Position numbers and translations under genes: made by a program
Notes under the pieces: generated by a model
The model's database searches: none
The model's input: the letters and a program-made list of their open reading frames with translations, nothing else
Told to the model about the DNA's origin: nothing
Origin: Endomicrobium sp.
GTDB lineage: Bacteria; Elusimicrobiota; Endomicrobiia; Endomicrobiales; Endomicrobiaceae
DNA length: 64,000 nucleotides
Direction of reading: 5' to 3'
Assembly (NCBI GenBank): GCA_031286985.1
Contig: JAITTL010000020.1
Coordinates: 1 to 64,000, forward strand
Shown: piece by piece, positions 46,722 to 55,637 of the stretch
Layout of the letters: each line of letters opens with the position of its first letter
How positions within the stretch are numbered: position 1 is the stretch's first letter

Positions 46722-47807
46722 TTATGCCCCTTCCAACAAAGCAACAACCGGTTCCCCTCCTTTAGGGGACCACACTTTGTCAGGATTATCACATATTATT
46801 CTTATAGCGCTTTCTTCACTTGCAACATAAGTCCTATCGCCTTTTTCTGCAGCAACCATAGAGCGAAGCTTTATTCTGTCGTTTAAAGCTATCATTCCTT
46901 TTTGACATCCTAAAATTATCGAAAATGGCCCATTTACAAGAACGCTGGCATAAACCGCACGAATACTTTTAAGTTCTTCACCAATCTTTCTATTTTCTCT
47001 TTCAATATCATTCCAAAAAGGAGCCACTACCGCTTTTATAGCCTTATCCATCGATATTCCATGTTTTCTAACTAATAAATCGAAAAGATATGTTATCACT
47101 TCTGTATCTGTCTGCAAAGCGCAATTGTACCCAAACATCTCAACAAAACGCCTATTGGCATCGTAAGAGGATATTTCTCCGTTATGCACTACAGCCCAAT
47201 TAAGCATCGTAAAAGGATGGGCTCCTGCCCACCAACCAGGAGTATTAGTTGGAAATCTTCCATGAGCAATCCACATATAGGCTTCGTACTTTTCTAACAT
47301 AAAAAATTCGCCTATATCCTCAGGGTAACCAACGCCTTTAAAAGTCCCCATATTTTTACCGCTTGAAAAAACATATGCACCCGCGTATTCTTTGTTGATC
47401 TTTGTGACACACCTTGACGTAAACTCGTCTTCATCCAAAATTTCTTCTTCTATCGGATAAATTCTTGGAGAAACAAAATAACGCCATATCAGTGGTCGAT
47501 TCGTTATATTTTGAATTGATTTTGTAGGGATATTACCTGCGTTTTCTATTTTAAAATGTTTTGCTAGAAAATCTTCTACCTGAGTTTTAACATTTAAATT
47601 ATCATAAAAAATGTGGAAAGCATATAATTCCTTGTACTGTGGGTAGATACCGTACGCTGCAAAACCGCCACCCAACCCATTAGATCTTTCATGCATTAAA
47701 GCTATAGACTTAATAATTTCCTCTCCACAAAATTTTCTACCTTTTTTATCTATAATACCGCTTATCGAGCATCCTGATGAAATCCGCAGCTGACCTTCTT
47801 TTAGCAT
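46722..47807 (-). CDS. gltB1: Glutamate synthase class II amidotransferase subunit
   Basis: A 361-residue class II (Ntn) glutaminase that releases ammonia from glutamine. The likely nucleophile is the Cys in SSGCSISGI (residue 13), which implies removal of a short leader. The rest shows the GATase II pattern: WIAHGRFPTNTPGWWAGAHP, WAVVHNGEISSYDAN and LQTDTEVITYLFD. First gene of a three-gene glutamate synthase operon with a promoter about 110 nt upstream. Confidence 0.9.
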   Translation of the reverse strand: MLKEGQLRISSGCSISGIIDKKGRKFCGEEIIKSIALMHERSNGLGGGFAAYGIYPQYKELYAFHIFYDNLNVKTQVEDFLAKHFKIENAGNIPTKSIQNITNRPLIWRYFVSPRIYPIEEEILDEDEFTSRCVTKINKEYAGAYVFSSGKNMGTFKGVGYPEDIGEFFMLEKYEAYMWIAHGRFPTNTPGWWAGAHPFTMLNWAVVHNGEISSYDANRRFVEMFGYNCALQTDTEVITYLFDLLVRKHGISMDKAIKAVVAPFWNDIERENRKIGEELKSIRAVYASVLVNGPFSIILGCQKGMIALNDRIKLRSMVAAEKGDRTYVASEESAIRIICDNPDKVWSPKGGEPVVALLEGA

Positions 47808-47913
47808 AGGATCTTCTCACAGCTGCAACAAACACACACGCTCCCAACACCCACACTCCACCTCCCATCATGAAAATTTACAAAGCATGCAAACAACCCG
47901 CTCTACCGTCAGA

Positions 47914-47942
47914 AGTGTACTTAAAACGTATCAGATAGTCAA
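47914..47942 (-). promoter_or_regulatory. Promoter of the glutamate synthase operon
   Basis: On the minus strand TTGACT (47937-47942), a 17-nt spacer and TACACT (47914-47919). The predicted leader is about 100 nt. The rest of the gap 47943-48172 holds only a GGGCATA/TATGCCC hairpin at 48124-48146, without a clear T-run, beyond recO. Confidence 0.6.
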
Positions 47943-48172
47943 ATTTTTGTAACTGTCCATAACATACTAAACTTTTGATTGAAATAATTTAATTTATACA
48001 CAATTAACAAAAAAGCAAAAGGCAAAAAATTTAAAAGATTATTTAGCTATTACAGCAGCATACTTCAACATTTAGCATTAAAAAATCACATTACAGATTG
48101 ATGCAATAAAGTAATAGAACATCGGGCATATATTTAACCTATGCCCTATTTAAGATTTTAATTGCCCTTCTA

Positions 48173-48832
48173 CTATTTCGAATTTTTATCTATTTCTTCC
48201 AAAAAGATACTTAACGATGGGCGACGCACATATTTTGTGAGATAAGATTCCACATAATTCAAAACTTTATCATCTTCTATTTCTTCCAATAAATCCAAAT
48301 CTTTACCAGCACAATTGGAAAGCTTCCTTATATTTTGCTCTATCTTTTTATCAATAAAGGCATTACCATGTTTCAAATAATCCAAAAAACCATACCCTGA
48401 AAGTTTTAAAAACCTCAATATAAACGCAGATAATGCACGTTTTGGATACATACAAACACCCAATATTGCCCAAATTCGTACCATCAGGTTGTATTTAACA
48501 ACGTTTACAAGATTAAAAGGCGCGAGCTTATCGCTTATTTCAGCAGCATACAGAGCATATAAATTTCTTTTGAAATCAGTTTTTATTTTTGTATTGTTCT
48601 CAAGTATATGGGCTCCGATAATTTTAGGCCTTACATAACGATTGTTATTAAAAATAAAAAACTCGCTTTCAGTTAATGGTTCCGTCGCATAGGAAAGCTT
48701 TGCCGCAACCCTCTTAGCGCTTTGGACAACCGTTTGAATTTTTCCCCACTCATAGGAATAAATCGTTATAAGCTTATTATATTCTCCCTGTACTTTAGAA
48801 TTGAGAACAAGCCCTCTTATTGTGTAGTACAT
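48173..48832 (-). CDS. recO: DNA repair protein RecO
   Basis: RecO loads RecA onto SSB-coated single strands together with RecR. The N-terminal OB fold shows TIRGLVLNSKVQGEYNKLIT, then YSYEWGKIQTVVQSAKR; the helical C-terminal part has FILRFLKLSGYGF. Length is 219 residues. The zinc-binding Cys motif found in some RecO proteins is not seen. It overlaps the upstream CNNM gene by 16 nt and ends the long rplU-recO run. Confidence 0.85.
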   Translation of the reverse strand: MYYTIRGLVLNSKVQGEYNKLITIYSYEWGKIQTVVQSAKRVAAKLSYATEPLTESEFFIFNNNRYVRPKIIGAHILENNTKIKTDFKRNLYALYAAEISDKLAPFNLVNVVKYNLMVRIWAILGVCMYPKRALSAFILRFLKLSGYGFLDYLKHGNAFIDKKIEQNIRKLSNCAGKDLDLLEEIEDDKVLNYVESYLTKYVRRPSLSIFLEEIDKNSK

Positions 48833-50082
48833 TTTTTCAACACTATTCTATTTACTTTCTTCAAATCCGCATCCTGCACTTCTATAGAATAATTATTCCA
48901 ATTTATTTTTTCTCCATTTACAGGAATTTTGTTAAACAATTCTAAAACCCAACCGTTAATTGTGGTATAATTTCCCAAAGGAATATCGATGTCCAACTCA
49001 TCATTTACACTAGATATCGATTCATACGCTTGTATTATATATTCGTTTTGGTCTATTGACTTTATGGTCTTTTCTTTTAAATCATGTTCATCTAAAACCT
49101 CTCCAACTATTTCTTCTAACAGATCTTCTATTGATGCTATTCCAATTGTGGAACCAAATTCATTGACAACTATAGCAACATGACAATGTCCTGTTTTGAA
49201 TTCTTTAAGCACATTATTTATTTTTGAATTTTCAGAAACATAATATGCCGAATGTATTAAATCTTCAACAACTATAACTTTAAAATTACGCCAAGCAATG
49301 GCCAGATCTTTTGCATAAATTATTCCTACAATATTACTAATGTTCCCCTTGTAGATAGGCACCCTTGAGTACTTAGTTTCGATAATACGCTTAATTATTT
49401 CTTCCTTTGGTAAATCTATATCTAAGGCAAAAATTCCAGAAAGCGGCACCATAACTTGCGAAATTTTTCTCTCCGTGAAGTCCATTATGTTACTTATAAA
49501 TTTTCTCGAATCAGCTGAAAGTGGAGATGTTTTTTCATTTGAAAGCAAAAAATCTATCTCAGCAGCTTTGATATGTTGACTTTCTTTTTTTTTGATAAAC
49601 AATTTTGTAATTCTATCTGAGATATTTAGCAAAAAATTAATAACAATTTTAAAAATCATCGTAAATTTGATTATTGTAGGCAATATCGTTATTCCTATTT
49701 TTTCAGCATTGTATCTTGCTATAGTTTTTGGAAAAATGTTTCCAAGTATCAGTGCAAGAATTATAGAAATAAATGGGAAAGATATGTTTAAAATATCAGA
49801 TTTGATTCCATAGTATTTAGAAATATCAGTTTCAAGCGACAATAAAACAACACTCATGCCAACAAGAGATAGGTTCATACCTATGATTATGGCTGTCATA
49901 ACTTCCTGTGTATGAGATTCTAGGAACAATATTCTTCTTAAGTAATCTTTTTTTGTCTCCCTTGTTTTACGCAGATATATTGCTGAAAGACTTGTAATAG
50001 CTGTTTCTGCACAACTAAAAAAACTTAGTGTACACAACAGAAACGCGAAGAAAATAATTTTACATATGATTAAAATCATCAT
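48817..50082 (-). CDS. CNNM/CorC-type transporter with CBS pair (second copy)
   Basis: A 421-residue protein with an N-terminal CNNM/DUF21 membrane domain (four hydrophobic segments, starting FFSCAETAITSLS), two CBS domains at about 205-320 (VPLSGIFALDIDLPKEEI; EFGSTIGIASIEDLLEEIVG) and a C-terminal CorC_HlyC domain. The family takes part in magnesium or cobalt homeostasis, though it was first named hemolysin. It overlaps its paralogue upstream by 4 nt and recO downstream by 16 nt. Confidence 0.88.
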   Translation of the reverse strand: MMILIICKIIFFAFLLCTLSFFSCAETAITSLSAIYLRKTRETKKDYLRRILFLESHTQEVMTAIIIGMNLSLVGMSVVLLSLETDISKYYGIKSDILNISFPFISIILALILGNIFPKTIARYNAEKIGITILPTIIKFTMIFKIVINFLLNISDRITKLFIKKKESQHIKAAEIDFLLSNEKTSPLSADSRKFISNIMDFTERKISQVMVPLSGIFALDIDLPKEEIIKRIIETKYSRVPIYKGNISNIVGIIYAKDLAIAWRNFKVIVVEDLIHSAYYVSENSKINNVLKEFKTGHCHVAIVVNEFGSTIGIASIEDLLEEIVGEVLDEHDLKEKTIKSIDQNEYIIQAYESISSVNDELDIDIPLGNYTTINGWVLELFNKIPVNGEKINWNNYSIEVQDADLKKVNRIVLKKCTTQ

Positions 50083-51083
50083 TTTTCAAACTCATATTCA
50101 TCAATAATTTCACCAACAACTTCCTCCAATATATCTTCCAGTGTAACCATTCCTATAACGTCATCATTTTTATCTTTCACAAAAGCCATATGAGTTTTTC
50201 CATTCTGAAATTGTTTCAATAGAATATTAATTTTTTGATCTTCACTAATATAATACGGCTCTTTCACAAGCGGGCGTATAAAATGTCCTTTATTTTTCTG
50301 ACACATCATCAAAATATCCTTTATGTGAACGTAGCCAATGATATTTTTCTCCAACTCAACATATACTGGAATTCTACTTTTTGATATTTCTATAGCTTTA
50401 TCCAAAAATTCTTTTTCTTCTAAGGATAGATCAACAGATCTAATATCTTTAAATGGTGTCATTATTCTTTTTGCAGACAATTCGCCAAAACATAGTGTAT
50501 GCTCAAGCATACTACCTGTATCCTTATCTATTTCTCCGGTATAATCACCTTCTGAAAGTAAGTTTTTAATTTCCTCGTTACTCAGTTCGTAAGAATTATT
50601 AATATTGGAAGTTTTTGGTGACAAAAATTCTGCAATCTTAACAATAGGATACATAAAAGGTTTTAAGATTTTTTCTATTTTTGAAAGAATAGGAACTGAT
50701 CTGATCGTAATCCTTTCTGGAACCATCCTCGCATAAAATTTAGGAACCATTTCCACAAAAATCAAAAGAAATAGCGATGTAAAAATCCATATGAGAACTT
50801 CTATAACATTTCTATTGACCATACAAAAAACAGATGTCATAACATATACAGAAACAAAGCTTGCGAGCATATCCGCTATTACATTAACAGTTAAAATAAT
50901 TGTTAAAAGGTAGTACGGCTGCTTCAGCCACAACAACAAGGCCTTAGAAAATTTTGGATTTTGAACTATAAGCTTCTTTACCCTGTATTTTGACAAACTT
51001 GTAATCCCAATTTCAGCAGCAGAAATCCAAGCCGATACAAGTAAAAGAAAAAGTAAAGCGATTAATCCTGCAAAAACAAACAT
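50079..51083 (-). CDS. CNNM/CorC-type transporter with CBS pair (first copy)
   Basis: A 334-residue paralogue of the next gene: DUF21 membrane domain (SAWISAAEIGITSLS at the start), then CBS domains with MTPFKDIRSVDLSLEEKEF and DDVIGMVTLEDILEEVVGE. It stops soon after the second CBS domain and lacks the C-terminal CorC_HlyC domain of its neighbour. The two may form a heterodimer. It overlaps ybeY by 22 nt. YbeY is often encoded next to CorC-type genes. Confidence 0.85.
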   Translation of the reverse strand: MFVFAGLIALLFLLLVSAWISAAEIGITSLSKYRVKKLIVQNPKFSKALLLWLKQPYYLLTIILTVNVIADMLASFVSVYVMTSVFCMVNRNVIEVLIWIFTSLFLLIFVEMVPKFYARMVPERITIRSVPILSKIEKILKPFMYPIVKIAEFLSPKTSNINNSYELSNEEIKNLLSEGDYTGEIDKDTGSMLEHTLCFGELSAKRIMTPFKDIRSVDLSLEEKEFLDKAIEISKSRIPVYVELEKNIIGYVHIKDILMMCQKNKGHFIRPLVKEPYYISEDQKINILLKQFQNGKTHMAFVKDKNDDVIGMVTLEDILEEVVGEIIDEYEFEK

Positions 51084-51502
51084 TTAAATATTTTATCCTG
51101 TTTAGCAAACATTTTATCTTTAGATGCAATATCGTAATCAGTATACCCACAAAGATGCAACACTCCATGAATTATAAGATACACCAGTTCTTGTTGCCAA
51201 GTATTACCATATCTTTTTGCCTGTTTTTGTGTACGATTTTTGGAAATATACACATCTCCTACAAAAGATTCAGGAACAACTAAAAAAGATATGACATCAG
51301 TTATCCTATTTACGTTTCTGTACCTGTTATTAAGTTTTTTTATTTCTATATCACTTATCATCACAAAATTTATTTGGTATTTTTCTATTTTCTCTGATTT
51401 TAACACAAATTCAACGGTTCTTCTAAATAACGAGTTATAGCACCTTGGGAATTTGACAAAATTTATAAAACTGCCGCCCTTATTTGTATAAAATTCTTGC
51501 AT
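51062..51502 (-). CDS. ybeY: Endoribonuclease YbeY, variant metal site
   Basis: YbeY matures 16S rRNA and takes part in ribosome quality control. The family pattern is present: NNRYRNVNRITDVISF, then GDVYIS, and IHGVLHLCGYTDYD. The zinc triad is normally H-x3-H-x5-H (HLxGYDH). Here it reads H112, H116 and D122, so Asp takes the third position. Length of 146 residues is normal. It overlaps pgpH by 23 nt, the conserved pgpH-ybeY arrangement. Confidence 0.88.
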   Translation of the reverse strand: MQEFYTNKGGSFINFVKFPRCYNSLFRRTVEFVLKSEKIEKYQINFVMISDIEIKKLNNRYRNVNRITDVISFLVVPESFVGDVYISKNRTQKQAKRYGNTWQQELVYLIIHGVLHLCGYTDYDIASKDKMFAKQDKIFKCLFLQD

Positions 51503-52937
51503 GATAGATACCCATAATGGTCGAAATTATACTATCTCTGATAAGTTTTAAATCCTTTAAAGTTATCGAACATTCTGAAAATTGTTCATCAACAAACTTG
51601 TTGTTTATTATTCTTTCCACAGTGTTTCTTATTCTTACAGATGTAGGTTCATAGATGGTACGACATGCCGCCTCACAAGAATCCGCTACCATTACTATAG
51701 CTGAAACTCTTGTGGTTGGTTTAGGCCCTGGATATCTAAAATCCTCTATGTTTACATTGGAACTTATTTCTAAAGCTCTATGATAAAAAATATGTATTGG
51801 AGTTGTACCGTGATGCTGTTCAATAATGTTAATTATTTCATTATCCATATTATATTTTTTAGCAAGGACAGTACCATCTTTAACATGCGCAGTCAAAATT
51901 AAACTCGATATAATCGGATTTAAATCATCATGTAAATTTCGCCCTGTCATTTGGTTTTCTATAAAATATTTTGGATTTTTGAGTTTACCTATATCATGAT
52001 AATATGATCCTACTCTTGCAAGCAGGGAATTTTCATTTACAATATTAGCAGCTTGTTCTGCAATATCTGCCGTCATAATCGAATGGTGATATGTACCTGG
52101 AGCTTCAAGCATGAGTCTTCTAAGCAAAGGATTATTAAAGTCTGATAACTCTATCAATTTAATATTTGTCATCCTAGAGAATATTTTTTCAAATAAAGGA
52201 ATACACACCAAAAGAATAACGATCGTTATAGCTCCATTTAGTACACCATGTAAAAGGTTATGTTTGAACTGAAAAATACTATAGCTGCCGAAAAAATAAA
52301 ACATTGTCATTATCACAACATTTGCAAAAGCAGTTTTAACGCCTATATTGACAAAATCTGATCTTTTTCGAATATCTTGTACATTTGTAACAACAACAAT
52401 TCCACTACAAAGCATCATAAGAAAGACCTCAAATTTCATATCGTTTAAAAAAGTTACAAACAAACTTAAGCACACCGCGTATAAAATCCCTATTCTCGTC
52501 GATAAAAGCATGGCTGCCATTAACGAAAATGCTGCCACTGGAGAAAGAAATGGAGAAAGAAATTCTTTTAAAATCTGAAATATTAACATCGCAATGATAA
52601 AAAGCAAACACATTAAAACAATTGCATCGTTGTCTTTGATTATTGTTTTTTCCTTGTTTTGAATTTGCACAATAAAAAAGACTACACTAAGAACAATAAG
52701 TATAGCAGTTGCTATTAACGATCTACAGCTTATCCCAATTCCTATAACTAACATACCGTAAATAGCAATAATTGTAAAAATCAAAGAAACATAGATAGGT
52801 ATTTTTATCTCTTTAGAAAATAAATTTTTAGATCTCCCTACAGATTTAAATTTAGGTATATCAGTTTTAAGGTCTTTTGCAATTTTTAAAAGAAGACCTC
52901 TTGTCCAATGTTTTATTTTTTCAAACAAATTATCCAT
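51480..52937 (-). CDS. pgpH: 7TM-HD family protein (PgpH-like), short form
   Basis: A 485-residue membrane protein. About seven hydrophobic segments (about 45-245) precede an HD phosphohydrolase domain with TYHHSIMTADIAEQA, YYHDIGKLKNPKYF, LTAHVKDG and IIEQHHGT. PgpH homologues degrade cyclic di-AMP. The usual N-terminal extracellular 7TMR-HDED domain of about 200 residues is missing; the protein begins with a short cytoplasmic segment. Location directly before ybeY supports the PgpH identity. Confidence 0.83.
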   Translation of the reverse strand: MDNLFEKIKHWTRGLLLKIAKDLKTDIPKFKSVGRSKNLFSKEIKIPIYVSLIFTIIAIYGMLVIGIGISCRSLIATAILIVLSVVFFIVQIQNKEKTIIKDNDAIVLMCLLFIIAMLIFQILKEFLSPFLSPVAAFSLMAAMLLSTRIGILYAVCLSLFVTFLNDMKFEVFLMMLCSGIVVVTNVQDIRKRSDFVNIGVKTAFANVVIMTMFYFFGSYSIFQFKHNLLHGVLNGAITIVILLVCIPLFEKIFSRMTNIKLIELSDFNNPLLRRLMLEAPGTYHHSIMTADIAEQAANIVNENSLLARVGSYYHDIGKLKNPKYFIENQMTGRNLHDDLNPIISSLILTAHVKDGTVLAKKYNMDNEIINIIEQHHGTTPIHIFYHRALEISSNVNIEDFRYPGPKPTTRVSAIVMVADSCEAACRTIYEPTSVRIRNTVERIINNKFVDEQFSECSITLKDLKLIRDSIISTIMGIYHARILYK

Positions 52938-53141
52938 TTATCCTCTTAAAACACAACAACATCGATAAACAAATCACAAAATGCGCACCGAAGTGCACAA
53001 TAATAGATTTATTACTTAAATGAACAAAACCAGGGTATCATTAGACTTTTGTTGATCAAAACTTGGTAAAACTTACAAAAATAAGTGAACTATCTAAAAT
53101 TTTTGAATATAAAATTCCACAAAAATCATAAAAACTATCTT

Positions 53142-54902
53142 CTAGTCCTTAACAACAGCTAAACGCAAGCCCAACTCTTTTAGTTGTTGGGCGTCTACCG
53201 ACGTAGGTGCGCCCGAAAGAGGATCTATTGTTTTTTGAGTCTTGGGAAACGCTATCATTTCCCTTATAGAATCTTCTTTACAAATCAGTGCACACAATCT
53301 ATCCAAACCTAAGGCTACCCCTCCATGAGGAGGAGCTCCATATGTTAAAGCTTCAAGCAAAAATCCAAATTTTTCTTTTGCAAGTTCATCAGAAACACCT
53401 AAAATATCAAGAATTTTTTTCTGAACATCATTTTCATGTATTCTTATAGAACCTCCTCCAAGTTCAGTACCGTTTAAAACAACATCATACGCTTTCGCTT
53501 TCGCAAAATACACATTTTCTTTCGTAAGAGACTGTGCATTCTGTGGAGCTGTAAAAGGATGGTGCAATGCCTGCCATTTTTGTTCCTTTTGATCCCATTC
53601 CATAAGATTAAAATCTACAACCCATAAAAAATTGAATTTGTTTTTATCTATCAATCCACGTTCTTTACCGATTTTAAGTCTCAAAGCACCAAGCCCTTGT
53701 TCCACTATCTTTTTTTCATCTGCGAGAAAAACAATTAAATCCCCAGAATTTACATTGAGTTCGGATATAACTGTTCCTATCTCCTCTTTCTTAAAATATT
53801 TTACTATATTCGATTCCGCACCAGAATCGGTAATTTTTATCCATGCTAAACCTTTAGCTCCATACTCGTTTACAAATTTAGTAAAGCCATCAATTTCTGA
53901 TCGAGAAAAACTTGCACCATTGGGAATACATAGCCCTCTGACAATCCCACCTTTTAGTATTGCTGATGAAAATACACTAAATTCACTATTTTTAAACAAT
54001 TTGGAAAAATCTTTTATCTCCATATCAAACCTTGTGTCAGGCTTATCTGAGCCATACCGTAACATTGCATCTTCGTAGGATATTCTATCAAAAGGGATTT
54101 TTATATCAAGATTTAATGCAATTTTAAAAACTCTTGCAAGCATCTTTTCAACAAGATTCATTACATCTTCTTGTTCCACAAACGACATCTCAATATCAAT
54201 CTGCGTAAACTCCATCTGCCTATCAGCACGCAAATCTTCATCTCTAAAACATTTTGCAAGCTGATAATACTTATCAAAGCCAGCAATCATTAAAATTTGT
54301 TTAAAAAGCTGCGGGGATTGTGGTAACGCAAAAAAACACCCGCTATGAATTCTTGACGGAACCAAAAAATCTCTAGCTCCTTCAGGTGTAGATTTGGTCA
54401 AAAAAGGTGTTTCTATTTCTAAAAAACCTTCTTCATTCAAAAAATTTCTCACTTCGTTTGAAATCTTATGCCGCATTACAAAATTTTTTTGAAAATTTGG
54501 ACGCCGCAAATCCAGGTACCTATACTTTAATCTAAGTTCTTCGGAAGTCTCAACATAATCTGAAATTTCAAAGGGAAGCCCTAAAGAAGTGTTAAGAACT
54601 TCTAGCTCTATTGCAACAAGCTCAATATTTCCTGTGGACATATTTGAATTTATGGTATTATCTGGCCTGTTCCTAACTAACCCCTTAACAGAAATCACAT
54701 ATTCACTTCTCAAATTTTCTGCAATCTTAAACATAAATTCATTTTTGGGTTGAAAAACAATCTGCAAAAGGCCAGACCTATCTCTTAAATCAATAAAAAT
54801 TACACCTCCGTGATCCCTCCGTGAGTGTACCCATCCACATACGACAATTTCTTTTCCTACACTGTTCTCTCTTACGTCTCCGCAATAACTACTTCTTTTC
54901 AT
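53142..54902 (-). CDS. aspS: Aspartyl-tRNA synthetase
   Basis: A 586-residue class IIb synthetase that charges tRNA-Asp (and possibly tRNA-Asn). The N-terminal OB fold has VCGWVHSRRDHGGVIFIDLRD. The core has YLDLRRP, QSPQLFKQILM, FRDEDLRADRQMEFTQIDIE, a bacterial GAD insertion (about 290-410) and motif 3 GGVALGLDRLCAL. Whether it is discriminating cannot be told here. It is preceded by the nudix gene on the same strand. Confidence 0.96.
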   Translation of the reverse strand: MKRSSYCGDVRENSVGKEIVVCGWVHSRRDHGGVIFIDLRDRSGLLQIVFQPKNEFMFKIAENLRSEYVISVKGLVRNRPDNTINSNMSTGNIELVAIELEVLNTSLGLPFEISDYVETSEELRLKYRYLDLRRPNFQKNFVMRHKISNEVRNFLNEEGFLEIETPFLTKSTPEGARDFLVPSRIHSGCFFALPQSPQLFKQILMIAGFDKYYQLAKCFRDEDLRADRQMEFTQIDIEMSFVEQEDVMNLVEKMLARVFKIALNLDIKIPFDRISYEDAMLRYGSDKPDTRFDMEIKDFSKLFKNSEFSVFSSAILKGGIVRGLCIPNGASFSRSEIDGFTKFVNEYGAKGLAWIKITDSGAESNIVKYFKKEEIGTVISELNVNSGDLIVFLADEKKIVEQGLGALRLKIGKERGLIDKNKFNFLWVVDFNLMEWDQKEQKWQALHHPFTAPQNAQSLTKENVYFAKAKAYDVVLNGTELGGGSIRIHENDVQKKILDILGVSDELAKEKFGFLLEALTYGAPPHGGVALGLDRLCALICKEDSIREMIAFPKTQKTIDPLSGAPTSVDAQQLKELGLRLAVVKD

Positions 54903-54983
54903 AAAAACCTCTTTTCCACAGAAAAAGATAATCTTATCTTTCTTTTGTATCCATTATCGCAAACTATCGGTACAAATATTTTG

Positions 54984-55514
54984 CTATCCTAACCCTTTAT
55001 TTGCAAAATACATCAACGCAATAATTGTCTTTGAATCTTTTATTTTACCAACCTTTACCATCTTAACAGCATCTTTAAAATTTATTATTTCGCTGGAAAG
55101 AAATTCATCATCTTCTTGATTTTGTCTTCCTGCCTCAAGCCCAAAAGCTGAAAAAATATATATTATCTCTGTTGAAAAGGCCGGTGCTGGATAAAAAGAC
55201 AAAACCATTTCCAACTCCTTTGCCCTATATCCCGTCTCTTCAACCAGTTCTCTACTTGCACATTCAATGGGCACTTCTCCTTTATCAATTCTACCAGCAG
55301 GTATTTCGTACGTTATTTGGTCTATAGGATACCTATACTGTTTTATCAAAACAATATTCTTATCATCCACAAAAGGCAAAACAGACGCCGCTCCTGGATG
55401 ATCTAAATATTCCCTCGTAGCAACTGCACCATTTGGTAGTTCAACTTCATCACAAAAAAGATCTACAACAGATCCATGATACATTTTGGTTTTTCTTATT
55501 AATTTTTCTTTCAT
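54984..55514 (-). CDS. Nudix hydrolase, ADP-ribose pyrophosphatase-like
   Basis: A protein of 176 residues from the chosen ATG at 55514 (MKEKLIRKTKMYHG). Codons further upstream are in frame but read as unrelated sequence. The Nudix box, G-x5-E-x7-REL-x-EETGY, is complete (GRIDKGE, then RELVEETGY). The preceding VLIKQYRYPIDQITYEIPAG matches ADP-ribose pyrophosphatases, which cleave ADP-ribose to AMP and ribose 5-phosphate. Lies between obgE and aspS. Confidence 0.88.
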   Translation of the reverse strand: MKEKLIRKTKMYHGSVVDLFCDEVELPNGAVATREYLDHPGAASVLPFVDDKNIVLIKQYRYPIDQITYEIPAGRIDKGEVPIECASRELVEETGYRAKELEMVLSFYPAPAFSTEIIYIFSAFGLEAGRQNQEDDEFLSSEIINFKDAVKMVKVGKIKDSKTIIALMYFANKGLG

Positions 55515-55637
55515 ATCTATATCAACACCCCCTGACGTTTTATCATTTAAAAAAAACGTTACTTTGCCCTTTCTTAAAAATAGCCAACAACACATAGCAA
55601 ACATTTACCCTAAGTGTTTTAAAATTTGCCATTATTT

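Noticed and set aside
47746-47871. Small hydrophobic frame overlapping the start of the glutamate synthase amidotransferase
   Set aside because: It overlaps a well-supported gene out of frame; the membrane-like look comes from a G/T-rich leader.
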